64,000 bases of DNA, taken from Mycolicibacterium baixiangningiae (GTDB lineage: Bacteria; Actinomycetota; Actinomycetes; Mycobacteriales; Mycobacteriaceae). Made by a program: the position numbers and the translations under genes. The stretch is from positions 6,076,001 to 6,140,000 of the forward strand of contig NZ_CP066218.1 of the NCBI RefSeq assembly GCF_016313185.1, read 5' to 3'. The notes below the pieces were generated by a model, which saw only the letters and a program-made list of their open reading frames with translations, was not told where the DNA came from and ran no database searches. Shown piece after piece: positions 43,590 to 51,453 of the stretch (position 1 is its first letter; each line of letters opens with the position of its first letter).

Positions 43590-43847
43590 TCAACGCCCCG
43601 CGGAGGGATCCCACGGGTCGATAACACCATCTTCAATCTCGACGCGCTCGTGCTGAAGGTTCGGATCGCCAGATCCTGCAAACACCTCGGCCACGTCTGG
43701 CCATCGCCGCCATGACCGCGGCTTCGGCGGAACTAACTTGGCTACCGGGCGGCCTGCACTAGTAATCAGGAATTCTTCGCCAGCCTCAGCCCGACGTACA
43801 AGCTCTGCCGCCTGCCGCCCAAAGTCCCGGAGGTCAACGGACTCCAT
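43590..43847 (-). CDS. Phd/YefM-type antitoxin, apparently orphan
   Basis: Protein of 85 residues. The N-terminal Phd fold is VDLRDFGRQAAELVRRAEAGEEFLITSAGRPVAKLVPP; the tail (DVAEVFAGSGDPNLQHERVEIEDGVIDPWD) is the toxin-binding part typical of VapB-like antitoxins. ATG 43847. A VapC or RelE toxin would be expected right behind 43590, but the following 180 bp give only short frames without PIN or RelE motifs. The toxin was probably lost next to the methyltransferase remnant. Confidence 0.82.
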   Translation of the reverse strand: MESVDLRDFGRQAAELVRRAEAGEEFLITSAGRPVAKLVPPKPRSWRRWPDVAEVFAGSGDPNLQHERVEIEDGVIDPWDPSAGR

Positions 43848-44398
43848 GACGCTGTCTTAGCACAGTCGCGGCACCATTATCCCTCAATCTTCCGACACGG
43901 CGCAATGGCTAGTAGTAGACCCTCTTCGGGAAGGCGGCGCTCGAGACACTCGACACCCTTGCATCAGTTCCGCACCCCTTTAACCCTTTTGAAAAATGAT
44001 GGTTTCAAAAATCAGCAGATTATCCCGCCGTCTTTCGGCTGCAGTCGTGCTACTACTTCAAATGATTTGAAGACATATGAGTACTGACATGTGCGAGGTC
44101 TAGATTTCCACTTTCCGGAACTCCCAGCAAATTCCCTTTACAAAGATTGTCGGCGCTGGCTAGTCACGATATGCACAACGTGCTGGCCAGACTTGAACGG
44201 GCTCGAGGCTCTTCCAGTCCTATTCCGTGGTCTGTCAGAAAGTTTCGCGCCAATTTGGACGCTGATTGCATCAAAGACCGCGCTTGCGTAAACCGCAGCC
44301 CGCTGCTTAACTCGTACCTGGTGTTGCGGTAGTTCAACTAAGAGCTAATCTTTGGTGGCAAGTTATACAGAGATCGACTAGATCCGAGGAAAGGACTT
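43848..44398. other. AT-richer gene-free stretch with two palindromes
   Basis: No supportable gene. The base composition drops visibly against the surroundings. Two perfect dyads occur: TTTTGAAA-N8-TTTCAAAA (43987-44010) and CTTCAAAT-G-ATTTGAAG (44056-44072). They share TTTGAA/TTCAAA half-sites and may bind the XRE-type protein encoded downstream. Confidence 0.55.
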
Positions 44399-44740
44399 GT
44401 GGTGACCGATTTTGTCGTTCAACAAAACCCTCGAAAGAAATCTCCTAGGCCCCACGTAGGCCCCGCGACGAAATTTTTTGCCGACGTTTTCAATCAGCTT
44501 CTGGGAGTCACCGGCGCGCGCGATGTTGAAACGGGGCGCGTTAGACAAGCGAAATGCACGTCGCTATCGCAAGTGCTGAGGTATCAGCGGATGGGACAGG
44601 CTTTGCGGGGCACGTCCCAAACCAGTCTTTACAGGCTTTCGCGTGCTGAGACGAGTCCGAGCATCGACGTGGTGTACGAGCTCGCCAAAGCGTTCAAGGT
44701 GTCGCCACAGGTGTTCCTGCCCGAGCGCCTGGACGATTGA
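44399..44740 (+). CDS. XRE-type helix-turn-helix protein
   Basis: Protein of 113 residues with a helix-turn-helix in the C-terminal half (TSQTSLYRLSRAETSPSIDVVYELAKAFKVSPQVFLP). The N-terminal ~45 residues are Lys/Arg-rich. The GTG at 44399 (or 44402) follows GAGGAAAGG. The 5' part uses AT-richer codons than its neighbours, a sign of foreign origin. It precedes a zinc-ribbon protein gene by 52 bp and may be in the same transcript. Confidence 0.7.
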   Translation: MVTDFVVQQNPRKKSPRPHVGPATKFFADVFNQLLGVTGARDVETGRVRQAKCTSLSQVLRYQRMGQALRGTSQTSLYRLSRAETSPSIDVVYELAKAFKVSPQVFLPERLDD

Positions 44741-44792
44741 AGACCAGCCTTCTCGGAGACGCCGGCAACATGACGGAGGGAGATCCCCTGTG

Positions 44793-45311
44793 ATGCTGAA
44801 CGAGGCTGAAAGCTCCGGCGACGAGGGGCAGACGGGGGGGCAAAGATTCCAGCACCCCGAGGATCCTGAGATCTTGGGGATGGAAATCCCCGACGACGCC
44901 GGGCCGCACCGCGAAGCGCTTATCGAGATCCTGTCGCGGATCCCACCGCACTGGGGACGGTGGATCGATTGCGAGGCGGGGTGGTATCACCTGATCATCG
45001 AGCTACACGAGCACCTTCTCGACCTAGACCCGAACTACGTGGTGCAGCAGATCAAGCAGAAGTACGGCGCGCTCCGTTACTACGCGGGCTCATCGATTAG
45101 CGATCCCGTTGTACAGGAACGGTTTTCTGCTCTGGTCGACGTGGCCGAACGATTCTCGAAGTCGGTGTGCGAGGTTTGCGGTGAGCAAGCGCGACTATCG
45201 GTCTCCGATGATCCGGAGCCCGCGTATAAGACGATCTGCGCCGACTGCGCGGCCGCATCCGCTGCCGCCGGCGGCCGACGCTATCGCCCTTACGTCACGC
45301 CACCCAGGTGA
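44793..45311 (+). CDS. Hypothetical protein with C-terminal zinc ribbon
   Basis: Protein of 172 residues. The central part (WGRWIDCEAGWYHLIIELHEHLLDLDPNYVVQQIKQKYGALRYY) is a helical domain seen in some phage and plasmid proteins of unknown role. The C-terminus has C-x2-C...C-x2-C (CEVCGEQ...CADCAA). ATG 44793 (or GTG 44790) follows GGAGGGA. No function can be assigned. Confidence 0.65.
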   Translation: MLNEAESSGDEGQTGGQRFQHPEDPEILGMEIPDDAGPHREALIEILSRIPPHWGRWIDCEAGWYHLIIELHEHLLDLDPNYVVQQIKQKYGALRYYAGSSISDPVVQERFSALVDVAERFSKSVCEVCGEQARLSVSDDPEPAYKTICADCAAASAAAGGRRYRPYVTPPR

Positions 45312-45337
45312 GGTAGGTAATCGTTAACGCTCGGATG

Positions 45338-45595
45338 TCACGCGTTCCGGACGAGTTCGGCGACGGAGACCTCCAGCGCGTCGGCGATATCGAACAGTCG
45401 CTCGTACAGCAGACCTCGGCGGCCTGACTCAACCGCGACCAGCAGCGTTCGATCCACCCCGCAGTACTCCGCCAGCCGCTCCTGCGTCAGGCCCCGCTCG
45501 GTTCGCACCCTCCTGATGTTCTGCCCGACGGCACGTCGTCGCTGCTCCCATTTGTCGACGCGGCGTGGATCATGCTGGTTCGGACTGGTGGGCAC
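45338..45595 (-). CDS. XRE-family transcriptional regulator
   Basis: Protein of 85 residues: a single helix-turn-helix of the Cro/C1 type (GQNIRRVRTERGLTQERLAEYCGVDRTLLVAVESGRRGLLYERLFDIADALEVSVAELV). GTG 45595. It is divergent from tniQ1 across 59 bp, so it may repress transposition genes, as small regulators do in some Tn7-like elements. Confidence 0.82.
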   Translation of the reverse strand: MPTSPNQHDPRRVDKWEQRRRAVGQNIRRVRTERGLTQERLAEYCGVDRTLLVAVESGRRGLLYERLFDIADALEVSVAELVRNA

Positions 45596-45654
45596 CTAGA
45601 CAAGAAATGGGCACAAAAGGCCAAAAGTCTGTAGCAGTAGTTCTACATTGCTGG

Positions 45655-47382
45655 ATGAGTTCCACCGCAGCCCACGCAGCTGGACCAAGCGGGAAGGCTG
45701 ACGCGCCCGCCAGGCGCGAACTCCTGCCCTCTCGAGTCACCCTTCAGCGCGATGAATCCCTGGACGGCTTCCTGGAGCGGCTCGCTCGCGCGAACGGTCT
45801 GCGCTCACGCCAACTCCTGCGCGTGCTGGCCTCGCTGGCCGGCCCGAGCATCCCGACGACAGCATTCCTCATGTTCGAGGTCGACCCGGCGTTCCTCGAT
45901 CGGTTGGCGCGGATCAGCGGCGTCTGTCCTGAGGAGCTGCAAAACGCAACGCTCGCCCGCTTTGGCGGGGGCTTACCACTGCAGTTGGATGGGCTCAATC
46001 CGCGGGAGCGCACGAGCTTTCGTCAGGTTGTCATGCAGGGGTGGTTTCCGCAGTTCGGCTCTGCGATATGCCCGGAATGCCTTGCCAGCGATGGCTTGTG
46101 GCAACTGGCGTGGCGGCTCCCTATCATCGCCGCCTGCGTTCGTCATCGGGTCCTACTCACGCCGCGTTGCGCCGGCTGCGGCAAGCGGTTCCGCACCCAT
46201 CGCTACGCAACACTGCGACCTATCCTCAGCGCGGCGGAGCCGTGCGGTAACTCGTTGGGCTTGCGCACCCACTGCCACCACCCGGTCACGGCTCACAGTA
46301 GCCAACCTGCGGGCCCCGAAGTCCTCGCTGCGACCTGCGCCATTCAACAGGCAATAGAGGGCTGCCCGACCAAAATGCTCGGGAGCACAACCGACGCCCG
46401 GGTGTACCTGGCTGAACTCCGGCACGTCGCGACCCTGCTGCTTCATCTGTTGTCGAGGTCGGGCGGGGAATCGGCAGTGGCCTGGGGCGAGGAGCTTCAT
46501 CGAGAGGCAGCCACCCGCACGACATCACGTCGCGGCCCGCGGTGGGGCATCACCCCACCCGGCAGCGCGGCGGCGCGAGGCGGCGCACTCGCCGAAGCCC
46601 ACAACATTCTGAGCCAAGACAATGTGCAGGCCGCAGGTGACCGGCTCGCCGGCTGGCTCTGGTTGATCGAGGATCACAACGGCCCCGCGGTCTGGCTCAA
46701 GCAGCGAACCACCCAGACGACCACCACCACGCAGATCATCGATGCCGCGGTGGCTCCACGCCGTCACGTCGGTCGCCGACTGCGCGCTGTCAGCGATGGC
46801 GGCCGCAGCCTCCTGCCCGCGGCGATCCCGCAACTGTTCGACGCCGCTCTCTATGCGGAGCTTTTCGAGGGCATGCTCGGCGGCTACGAGGTGACCGGCA
46901 GAATGTATGTGTCGCTGTGCGTCGTGCGGCTGGTGAGCCCCGCGACCAACTGGTCCGAGGCCGCCTTTCAGCTCAACCTGGATCCGGACATCGGAAGGCG
47001 CACCGCCCGTGCTGCCAGCAACCGAATGCGCGTCACCCCGGCCGCCCTCGAGGAAGCGGTTCGTCAGGCGCACCGTGCGCTCCCCCGCGGCCGTGACTTC
47101 CGTGTACGCGAGTCCCGTGTTCGCGCGCTCGCCGCCAACCCGGTTGCATGGGAGGACTGTTGGCGTGACACGACCTCACCGCGGCGACGGTCAACGTCGT
47201 TGCCGTACGCCGTGACCTGGATGTGGTGTGAGGTGGCACAAGGAACCCTTGACACCAGCCCAGCTTGGGCCGAGGGGCCGACGCCACCGGCGAAGGTGGC
47301 TTACCGCGCCTTCCGCGACAAGCTCCCCGAGGCGTCGAAGGACTTCCTTCGCGCGCTTGTGCTAACCGACGCTATGAGCTGA
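45655..47382 (+). CDS. tniQ: TniQ/TnsD-family target-site protein 1
   Basis: Protein of 575 residues. The N-terminal TniQ domain (LLPSRVTLQRDESLDGFLERLARANG) is followed by zinc-finger pairs: CPECLASDGLWQLAWRLPIIAACVRH and CAGCGKRFR. The long C-terminal part probably binds target DNA, as in TnsD. ATG 45655 is preferred over the longer frame from 45565. It is convergent with tnsC and overlaps it by 11 bp. Because a second TniQ lies at the other end of the tns block, the two may serve different target modes (fixed site versus mobile replicons), but which does which cannot be told from sequence. Confidence 0.88.
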   Translation: MSSTAAHAAGPSGKADAPARRELLPSRVTLQRDESLDGFLERLARANGLRSRQLLRVLASLAGPSIPTTAFLMFEVDPAFLDRLARISGVCPEELQNATLARFGGGLPLQLDGLNPRERTSFRQVVMQGWFPQFGSAICPECLASDGLWQLAWRLPIIAACVRHRVLLTPRCAGCGKRFRTHRYATLRPILSAAEPCGNSLGLRTHCHHPVTAHSSQPAGPEVLAATCAIQQAIEGCPTKMLGSTTDARVYLAELRHVATLLLHLLSRSGGESAVAWGEELHREAATRTTSRRGPRWGITPPGSAAARGGALAEAHNILSQDNVQAAGDRLAGWLWLIEDHNGPAVWLKQRTTQTTTTTQIIDAAVAPRRHVGRRLRAVSDGGRSLLPAAIPQLFDAALYAELFEGMLGGYEVTGRMYVSLCVVRLVSPATNWSEAAFQLNLDPDIGRRTARAASNRMRVTPAALEEAVRQAHRALPRGRDFRVRESRVRALAANPVAWEDCWRDTTSPRRRSTSLPYAVTWMWCEVAQGTLDTSPAWAEGPTPPAKVAYRAFRDKLPEASKDFLRALVLTDAMS

Positions 47383-48412
47383 TGTCTAGGCCACATCCTT
47401 CGTCGGCACGTTTGCTCAGATCCACTTCATCGAGATGGCGAGGCAGGATCTTGTGCGTGCCGTCGACGGTTGCGTTGATCGCCGCCTCGCACAGCAGCGC
47501 TTTGAGGTCTCCGAGATAGCCCTGAGTACGCTCTTGAAGTGCCCCGGCGAGCTCCCTGAACAACTCCTCGGGCTTGCTTCTCGGCAGGTGAGGAGCAAGT
47601 AACTGTTCGAAGTCACGCACAATCACCTGCCAGCCCACACGGTCCTCTTCATCATCGGGACTCTCGACTTTGTAAGGCCCGAAACGACTGAGGCGAAGGC
47701 GGCATGCGATCTGCGGGTCGTTTACCAGGGCCGTGTCTTCTAGATCGGCGCCGATCAGAACTAACGAGACGCCGATCTGACCGAGGCGTGTATTGAGGTG
47801 TTTGATGTGATCGAGCACGTCCCGTCCCGACTTCCAGTTCGTCTTCAGCAGATGAACGTCGTCAACGATGACGACCTGTGTTCGATGTCGTCGCACCGCT
47901 TCCATCGCTGCTGCCGAAATGTCTCGTTTCACCCCGTCCGCGGGCAAGTTGAACACGCCCAGAATGGCCGCATCAACGTCCTTAATCTGGGATGCAGCGT
48001 CGAGGTCGATCCACGCGAGCGGACACAGATCGACTTCGTGCCCGGGTTCGGGGTGGAGGATCGGTCGTCCGTAGGTGTCCAGTTCAGCGCCGTCAATCCA
48101 CATCAGGTACTTCTCGCGTGCCCAACGCATCATCATCGTGCTCTTGCCGGCATAGTTCGGCCCCGAGAGTGCTGGCAGGGTCTTGGCACCTGGTGGTGTC
48201 AGCTTGTTGATTCGTACAGCCTTGGAAATCTCTCTGAAGATCTGATCCACCTCGCTCGTCGGCAAAAACAGGTTCTGCAACCATGCGGTCAGCCTGTCCA
48301 GGTGGTCTTCACGTTCCTGGTCGTTCATCCCCTTCCATTGCCTCACTGTGAGGGGCGCAGGTTCTGATGGAGGTTGCCTCACGCAGTACTCATGCCACAG
48401 TTGCGCGTCCAC
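47372..48412 (-). CDS. tnsC: TnsC/TniB-family AAA+ transposition regulator
   Basis: AAA+ ATPase of 346 residues that links target recognition by TniQ to the transposase. Walker A LSGPNYAGKST at ~82-92, Walker B QVVIVDDVHLL at ~179-189 and sensor-1 VSLVLIGADLED follow the TniB pattern. GTG 48412 lies 3 bp behind the tnsB stop, so they are co-translated. The element has no separate TnsE. Confidence 0.9.
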   Translation of the reverse strand: MDAQLWHEYCVRQPPSEPAPLTVRQWKGMNDQEREDHLDRLTAWLQNLFLPTSEVDQIFREISKAVRINKLTPPGAKTLPALSGPNYAGKSTMMMRWAREKYLMWIDGAELDTYGRPILHPEPGHEVDLCPLAWIDLDAASQIKDVDAAILGVFNLPADGVKRDISAAAMEAVRRHRTQVVIVDDVHLLKTNWKSGRDVLDHIKHLNTRLGQIGVSLVLIGADLEDTALVNDPQIACRLRLSRFGPYKVESPDDEEDRVGWQVIVRDFEQLLAPHLPRSKPEELFRELAGALQERTQGYLGDLKALLCEAAINATVDGTHKILPRHLDEVDLSKRADEGCGLDISS

Positions 48413-48415
48413 GAA

Positions 48416-50557
48416 CTAGATCCCCTCGGGAAGGGGTGGCCAGACTTCCCGCGCCGCCGCCGACCTACGCCTTGCGGGTGGCCGCGCGGGCCGTAGGTGG
48501 TCTTGAACCCGTTGTGCCTCAGCATGATCAATCTTGGCCCGCTCTTCCCGCATCCTGGCCGCGATCAGCTGTTTCTGCAACTTGGGTTTGGCAGGCGTCT
48601 CGGTGATCTGCCCGAGCTCGTCGATGATCTGACGCGTGGCGGAGTGCTTGTTGAGCACCAGGTTCCCCCCGCGGCGGCGAATGCGCTTGAGCGCGAGATT
48701 CACGATGGCCTCGGTCATGGGGGCAACGGTGCGGTCCGAGCCGCGCCATTCGATGGGTTCCACCCGTTTCGTCGCGGGGTCGTGAAACCAAATGCGTGAG
48801 AGGTCCTGTGGGTCATAAAAGAAGGGTGCCGCGCGGTCGCCGGCTCGGAACTGCCCGACCGGCACCGACCGGTAGGGCTCAAGAACTGTCAGAGAGTCAT
48901 ACACCATGTTCTTGAACTCGACGCCGGCGTGACTGATCGTGCCCCACTTGACCGGGAGAAACTGGTAGATCAGATCCGGCTGCTGCGGTACATCGATGCG
49001 CCCGGTGATCTCGGTCATCGCATCCCACAGCTCGAGTGGACACACCCTCGCCGCTTCCTCCCCCGGCAGGATGATGCCCTCGTGCCCATAGCGGTGGTAG
49101 TCCAGCGCGATAAAACGGCACAGATGATCCTGCAGTTGGCGAGCGGTCAACAACGGTTCTTCCGCGACGAGCTTGCCGCGTTGAGAGACATTGCGGCCCT
49201 TGTACCCTGGGATCTGTTGCAAGCCGCGTTGGATGGTTTCGTGCCACCGCTCCACATGCGGGTTGTCGTTCGGCTTTCCGCCACGGTTGAGCATCAGGTC
49301 AATACCCAGCATGATCAGAAGCGCCCGGAACTGCATGCATACGAAGATGGACCCGTGGTCACAGCGAATAGCATCCGGCATCACCGACGGGATCCCGTGC
49401 TCGCCCTGGAGGGTGGTGAAGTTCGGCGAGAGAACACGTTTGCCAACCTGAATGGGTACGCCAGACAAGTCGAGCTGCTCGGGTAGCCCCACCCACCTCC
49501 AGTCTCCGATCGAGGTGCCATCGACCTGCAGAGAAAAAGGCCGACAGATGTCGTAGAGCAACAATCCTGCTTCGAAACCTTTTGCACTTCGCGGGACGAC
49601 GCGTAACGCGAGGACCACCCGGGTCGCCACGTCGATGGCGGTGATGATCTCCACGCTGCACGGGTCGCCGGAGAGAGGGTCGTAGACGAGATTGTCGGCG
49701 CGAGTGACGTCGATGGCGACGACTTGTCCCGGCCGAATCGCCGGGTAGTGCTTCGCACCGGAGACCCTGCGGGACTTGCGACTCCTCTGCGCCCGGGTTG
49801 TGGTTCCTCGCTCCCGCTTGAGGTGAGCGAGGTACTCGCGGGTGATGCGTTCAGGCGCTACAAAGTCATCGATACCATTCTCTTTCAATTGAACTCGGGT
49901 GCGGCGGTCGATCTCTTGATTCGATATGGTCGATCGGTCCCCGTCGAGGGTGTCGACGATCTGGGTTGCCACCTGGCGGTACCGCGAGTCGATCAACTCC
50001 CAGGACTTGCTTTGCCGTGTGCTTCGCTCATCGATCAGAGCGAGGAGGCCGCGCTCCTTGAAGTTACGTACCCAGAGCCTAAGCGTGGAGGGGCTGTACT
50101 GAGCTGGTCGGGTTTCACCATCCTGAAGCCGCCCCCGCACTCTCCGATCAAGTTGTGCCCCAGCATTCAGTTCTGCTGCCATCGCTTTGCAACGTTGGTT
50201 CTCGGACGCTCCGCTCGGGCCGTACGGGGGTCGCGGCTCACCGGGACGTGCAAGACACTGGTGACCATCGCGGTAGCCGGTCAGGATTTCCTGGACGATT
50301 TCCATTTTGAACAGCGCCGCTTCGCGTACGTCGTCTACGAGGGTGTCCCACAGTGGGCGTAGCGAATCAGAAAGCGCACAGACCTCGCCGCCCTCGAGGC
50401 CGCGGATCACGCCGAGCGCCACCCAGCTGACCACCGACGTTTCACCGCAGGAATAGTGCAAAGTGACACCCGCAGCGCCGACTACACCCGTGAGTGCGAA
50501 CCCTCGCTGGGTCAGGACTTTCGTGCCTTCGATCAGGCTGGTACGTCCATCAGACAT
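48416..50557 (-). CDS. tnsB: TnsB/TniA-family DDE transposase
   Basis: Transposase of 713 residues that cuts and joins the element's 3' ends. N-terminal helix-turn-helix region (about 150-250), then an rve core with Asp-283 (VVAIDVTRADN), Asp-400 (AIRCDHGSIFV) and Glu-436 (NPHVERWHETIQRG): a complete DDE triad. A Mu-type C-terminal domain with VYDSLTVLEPYRS follows. ATG 50557 follows GGAGAAGCC; the longer frame to 50716 runs through tnsA. It overlaps the tnsA stop by 8 bp. Confidence 0.93.
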   Translation of the reverse strand: MSDGRTSLIEGTKVLTQRGFALTGVVGAAGVTLHYSCGETSVVSWVALGVIRGLEGGEVCALSDSLRPLWDTLVDDVREAALFKMEIVQEILTGYRDGHQCLARPGEPRPPYGPSGASENQRCKAMAAELNAGAQLDRRVRGRLQDGETRPAQYSPSTLRLWVRNFKERGLLALIDERSTRQSKSWELIDSRYRQVATQIVDTLDGDRSTISNQEIDRRTRVQLKENGIDDFVAPERITREYLAHLKRERGTTTRAQRSRKSRRVSGAKHYPAIRPGQVVAIDVTRADNLVYDPLSGDPCSVEIITAIDVATRVVLALRVVPRSAKGFEAGLLLYDICRPFSLQVDGTSIGDWRWVGLPEQLDLSGVPIQVGKRVLSPNFTTLQGEHGIPSVMPDAIRCDHGSIFVCMQFRALLIMLGIDLMLNRGGKPNDNPHVERWHETIQRGLQQIPGYKGRNVSQRGKLVAEEPLLTARQLQDHLCRFIALDYHRYGHEGIILPGEEAARVCPLELWDAMTEITGRIDVPQQPDLIYQFLPVKWGTISHAGVEFKNMVYDSLTVLEPYRSVPVGQFRAGDRAAPFFYDPQDLSRIWFHDPATKRVEPIEWRGSDRTVAPMTEAIVNLALKRIRRRGGNLVLNKHSATRQIIDELGQITETPAKPKLQKQLIAARMREERAKIDHAEAQRVQDHLRPARPPARRRSAAAREVWPPLPEGI

Positions 50558-51317
50558 GGCTTCTCCGCGATCTCGCTGAGATAGGGGTGTACAAGGTCCA
50601 CTGGGTGCCCATGTCGAGACGCAACTCGCCAGTCCACACCAGATGCCAAACCACCGAGATGTTTTCACCTGTCCCGTCATCGGCGCCGAGAAGCGAGCCC
50701 ACAGTCTGACCGTCACGTTCGGCCATGCGGAGTATTTCCTCCTCGAAGCGGTCCGCCCAGAGAGGTCTGCGACGAAACCCGTGCAACCACAACAAGTTCG
50801 TGCGCTCGGTGGTACTCACTCCTGTGAACACCCGGTAGCGCCAGCCAACCCGGTCACATGCGTGGCGAGTGACGCCACTCTTGGTGCGGAAGTCGTCGTC
50901 TTGCTGCTCCAATGATCTGGCGTCCCACACAGTGACGCTTCCATCCGTGTGCTGGGTCAGGAGGTCAGGAACGTGGCTCACGGAGTCATCGGTCCTCCAT
51001 TCCAAGCGGAACGGTTGAGCGATCAGCAGAACCACATCGGGATCACGATCGAGCTTGCGAACCAAGTCGTGCTCAAGTCCCGACTCCAGATGCAGCACAC
51101 CAGAGTTGGTGTGCGAATATGCCGATACCGGGATATGACGGTTCTTGGACGACGACCGAGGCGTACGGATCGGCGCGAGCTTGTGCAGTGGTGGCGCGCC
51201 TTGAACTTGCCACATCCATCTTGTCTTCACGCCGTCGTGAAACTTCATTACCCATTCGAGATGTAGGACGCCGTCCGATAGAACTCGAACGTTTGTCAAT
51301 GATTTCGTGCGACTCAC
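50550..51317 (-). CDS. tnsA: TnsA-like endonuclease
   Basis: Protein of about 255 residues that in Tn7 cuts the 5' strands, giving cut-and-paste transposition. The N-terminal domain shows the nuclease-like layout E (SGLEHDL, near 82), D (SHVPDLL, near 118) and then VTVWDARS, where Tn7 has x-x-K. The catalytic Lys position reads Arg, which is unusual. The C-terminal part is TnsA_C-like and should contact TnsC. GTG 51317 is chosen because GGAGGT lies 7 bp upstream; the frame continues to 51359. It lies 136 bp behind tniQ2. Confidence 0.8.
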   Translation of the reverse strand: MSRTKSLTNVRVLSDGVLHLEWVMKFHDGVKTRWMWQVQGAPPLHKLAPIRTPRSSSKNRHIPVSAYSHTNSGVLHLESGLEHDLVRKLDRDPDVVLLIAQPFRLEWRTDDSVSHVPDLLTQHTDGSVTVWDARSLEQQDDDFRTKSGVTRHACDRVGWRYRVFTGVSTTERTNLLWLHGFRRRPLWADRFEEEILRMAERDGQTVGSLLGADDGTGENISVVWHLVWTGELRLDMGTQWTLYTPISARSRRSHV

Positions 51318-51453
51318 AGCCTTTACCTCCATTAGGGTTAGGTGCGCCACAATATGCACCTCGGAGGTAGTTCACAGACCGAAATTCGAAAACTAGTATC
51401 AGTTTCTCCATCGGTACGCAGTTTTGCTGCGCACTCGGGCATCTACGTCGCGA

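Noticed and set aside
50558..50716. N-terminal extension of TnsB
   Set aside because: Overlaps tnsA coding sequence; ATG 50557 has a ribosome site and the extension has no TnsB similarity.
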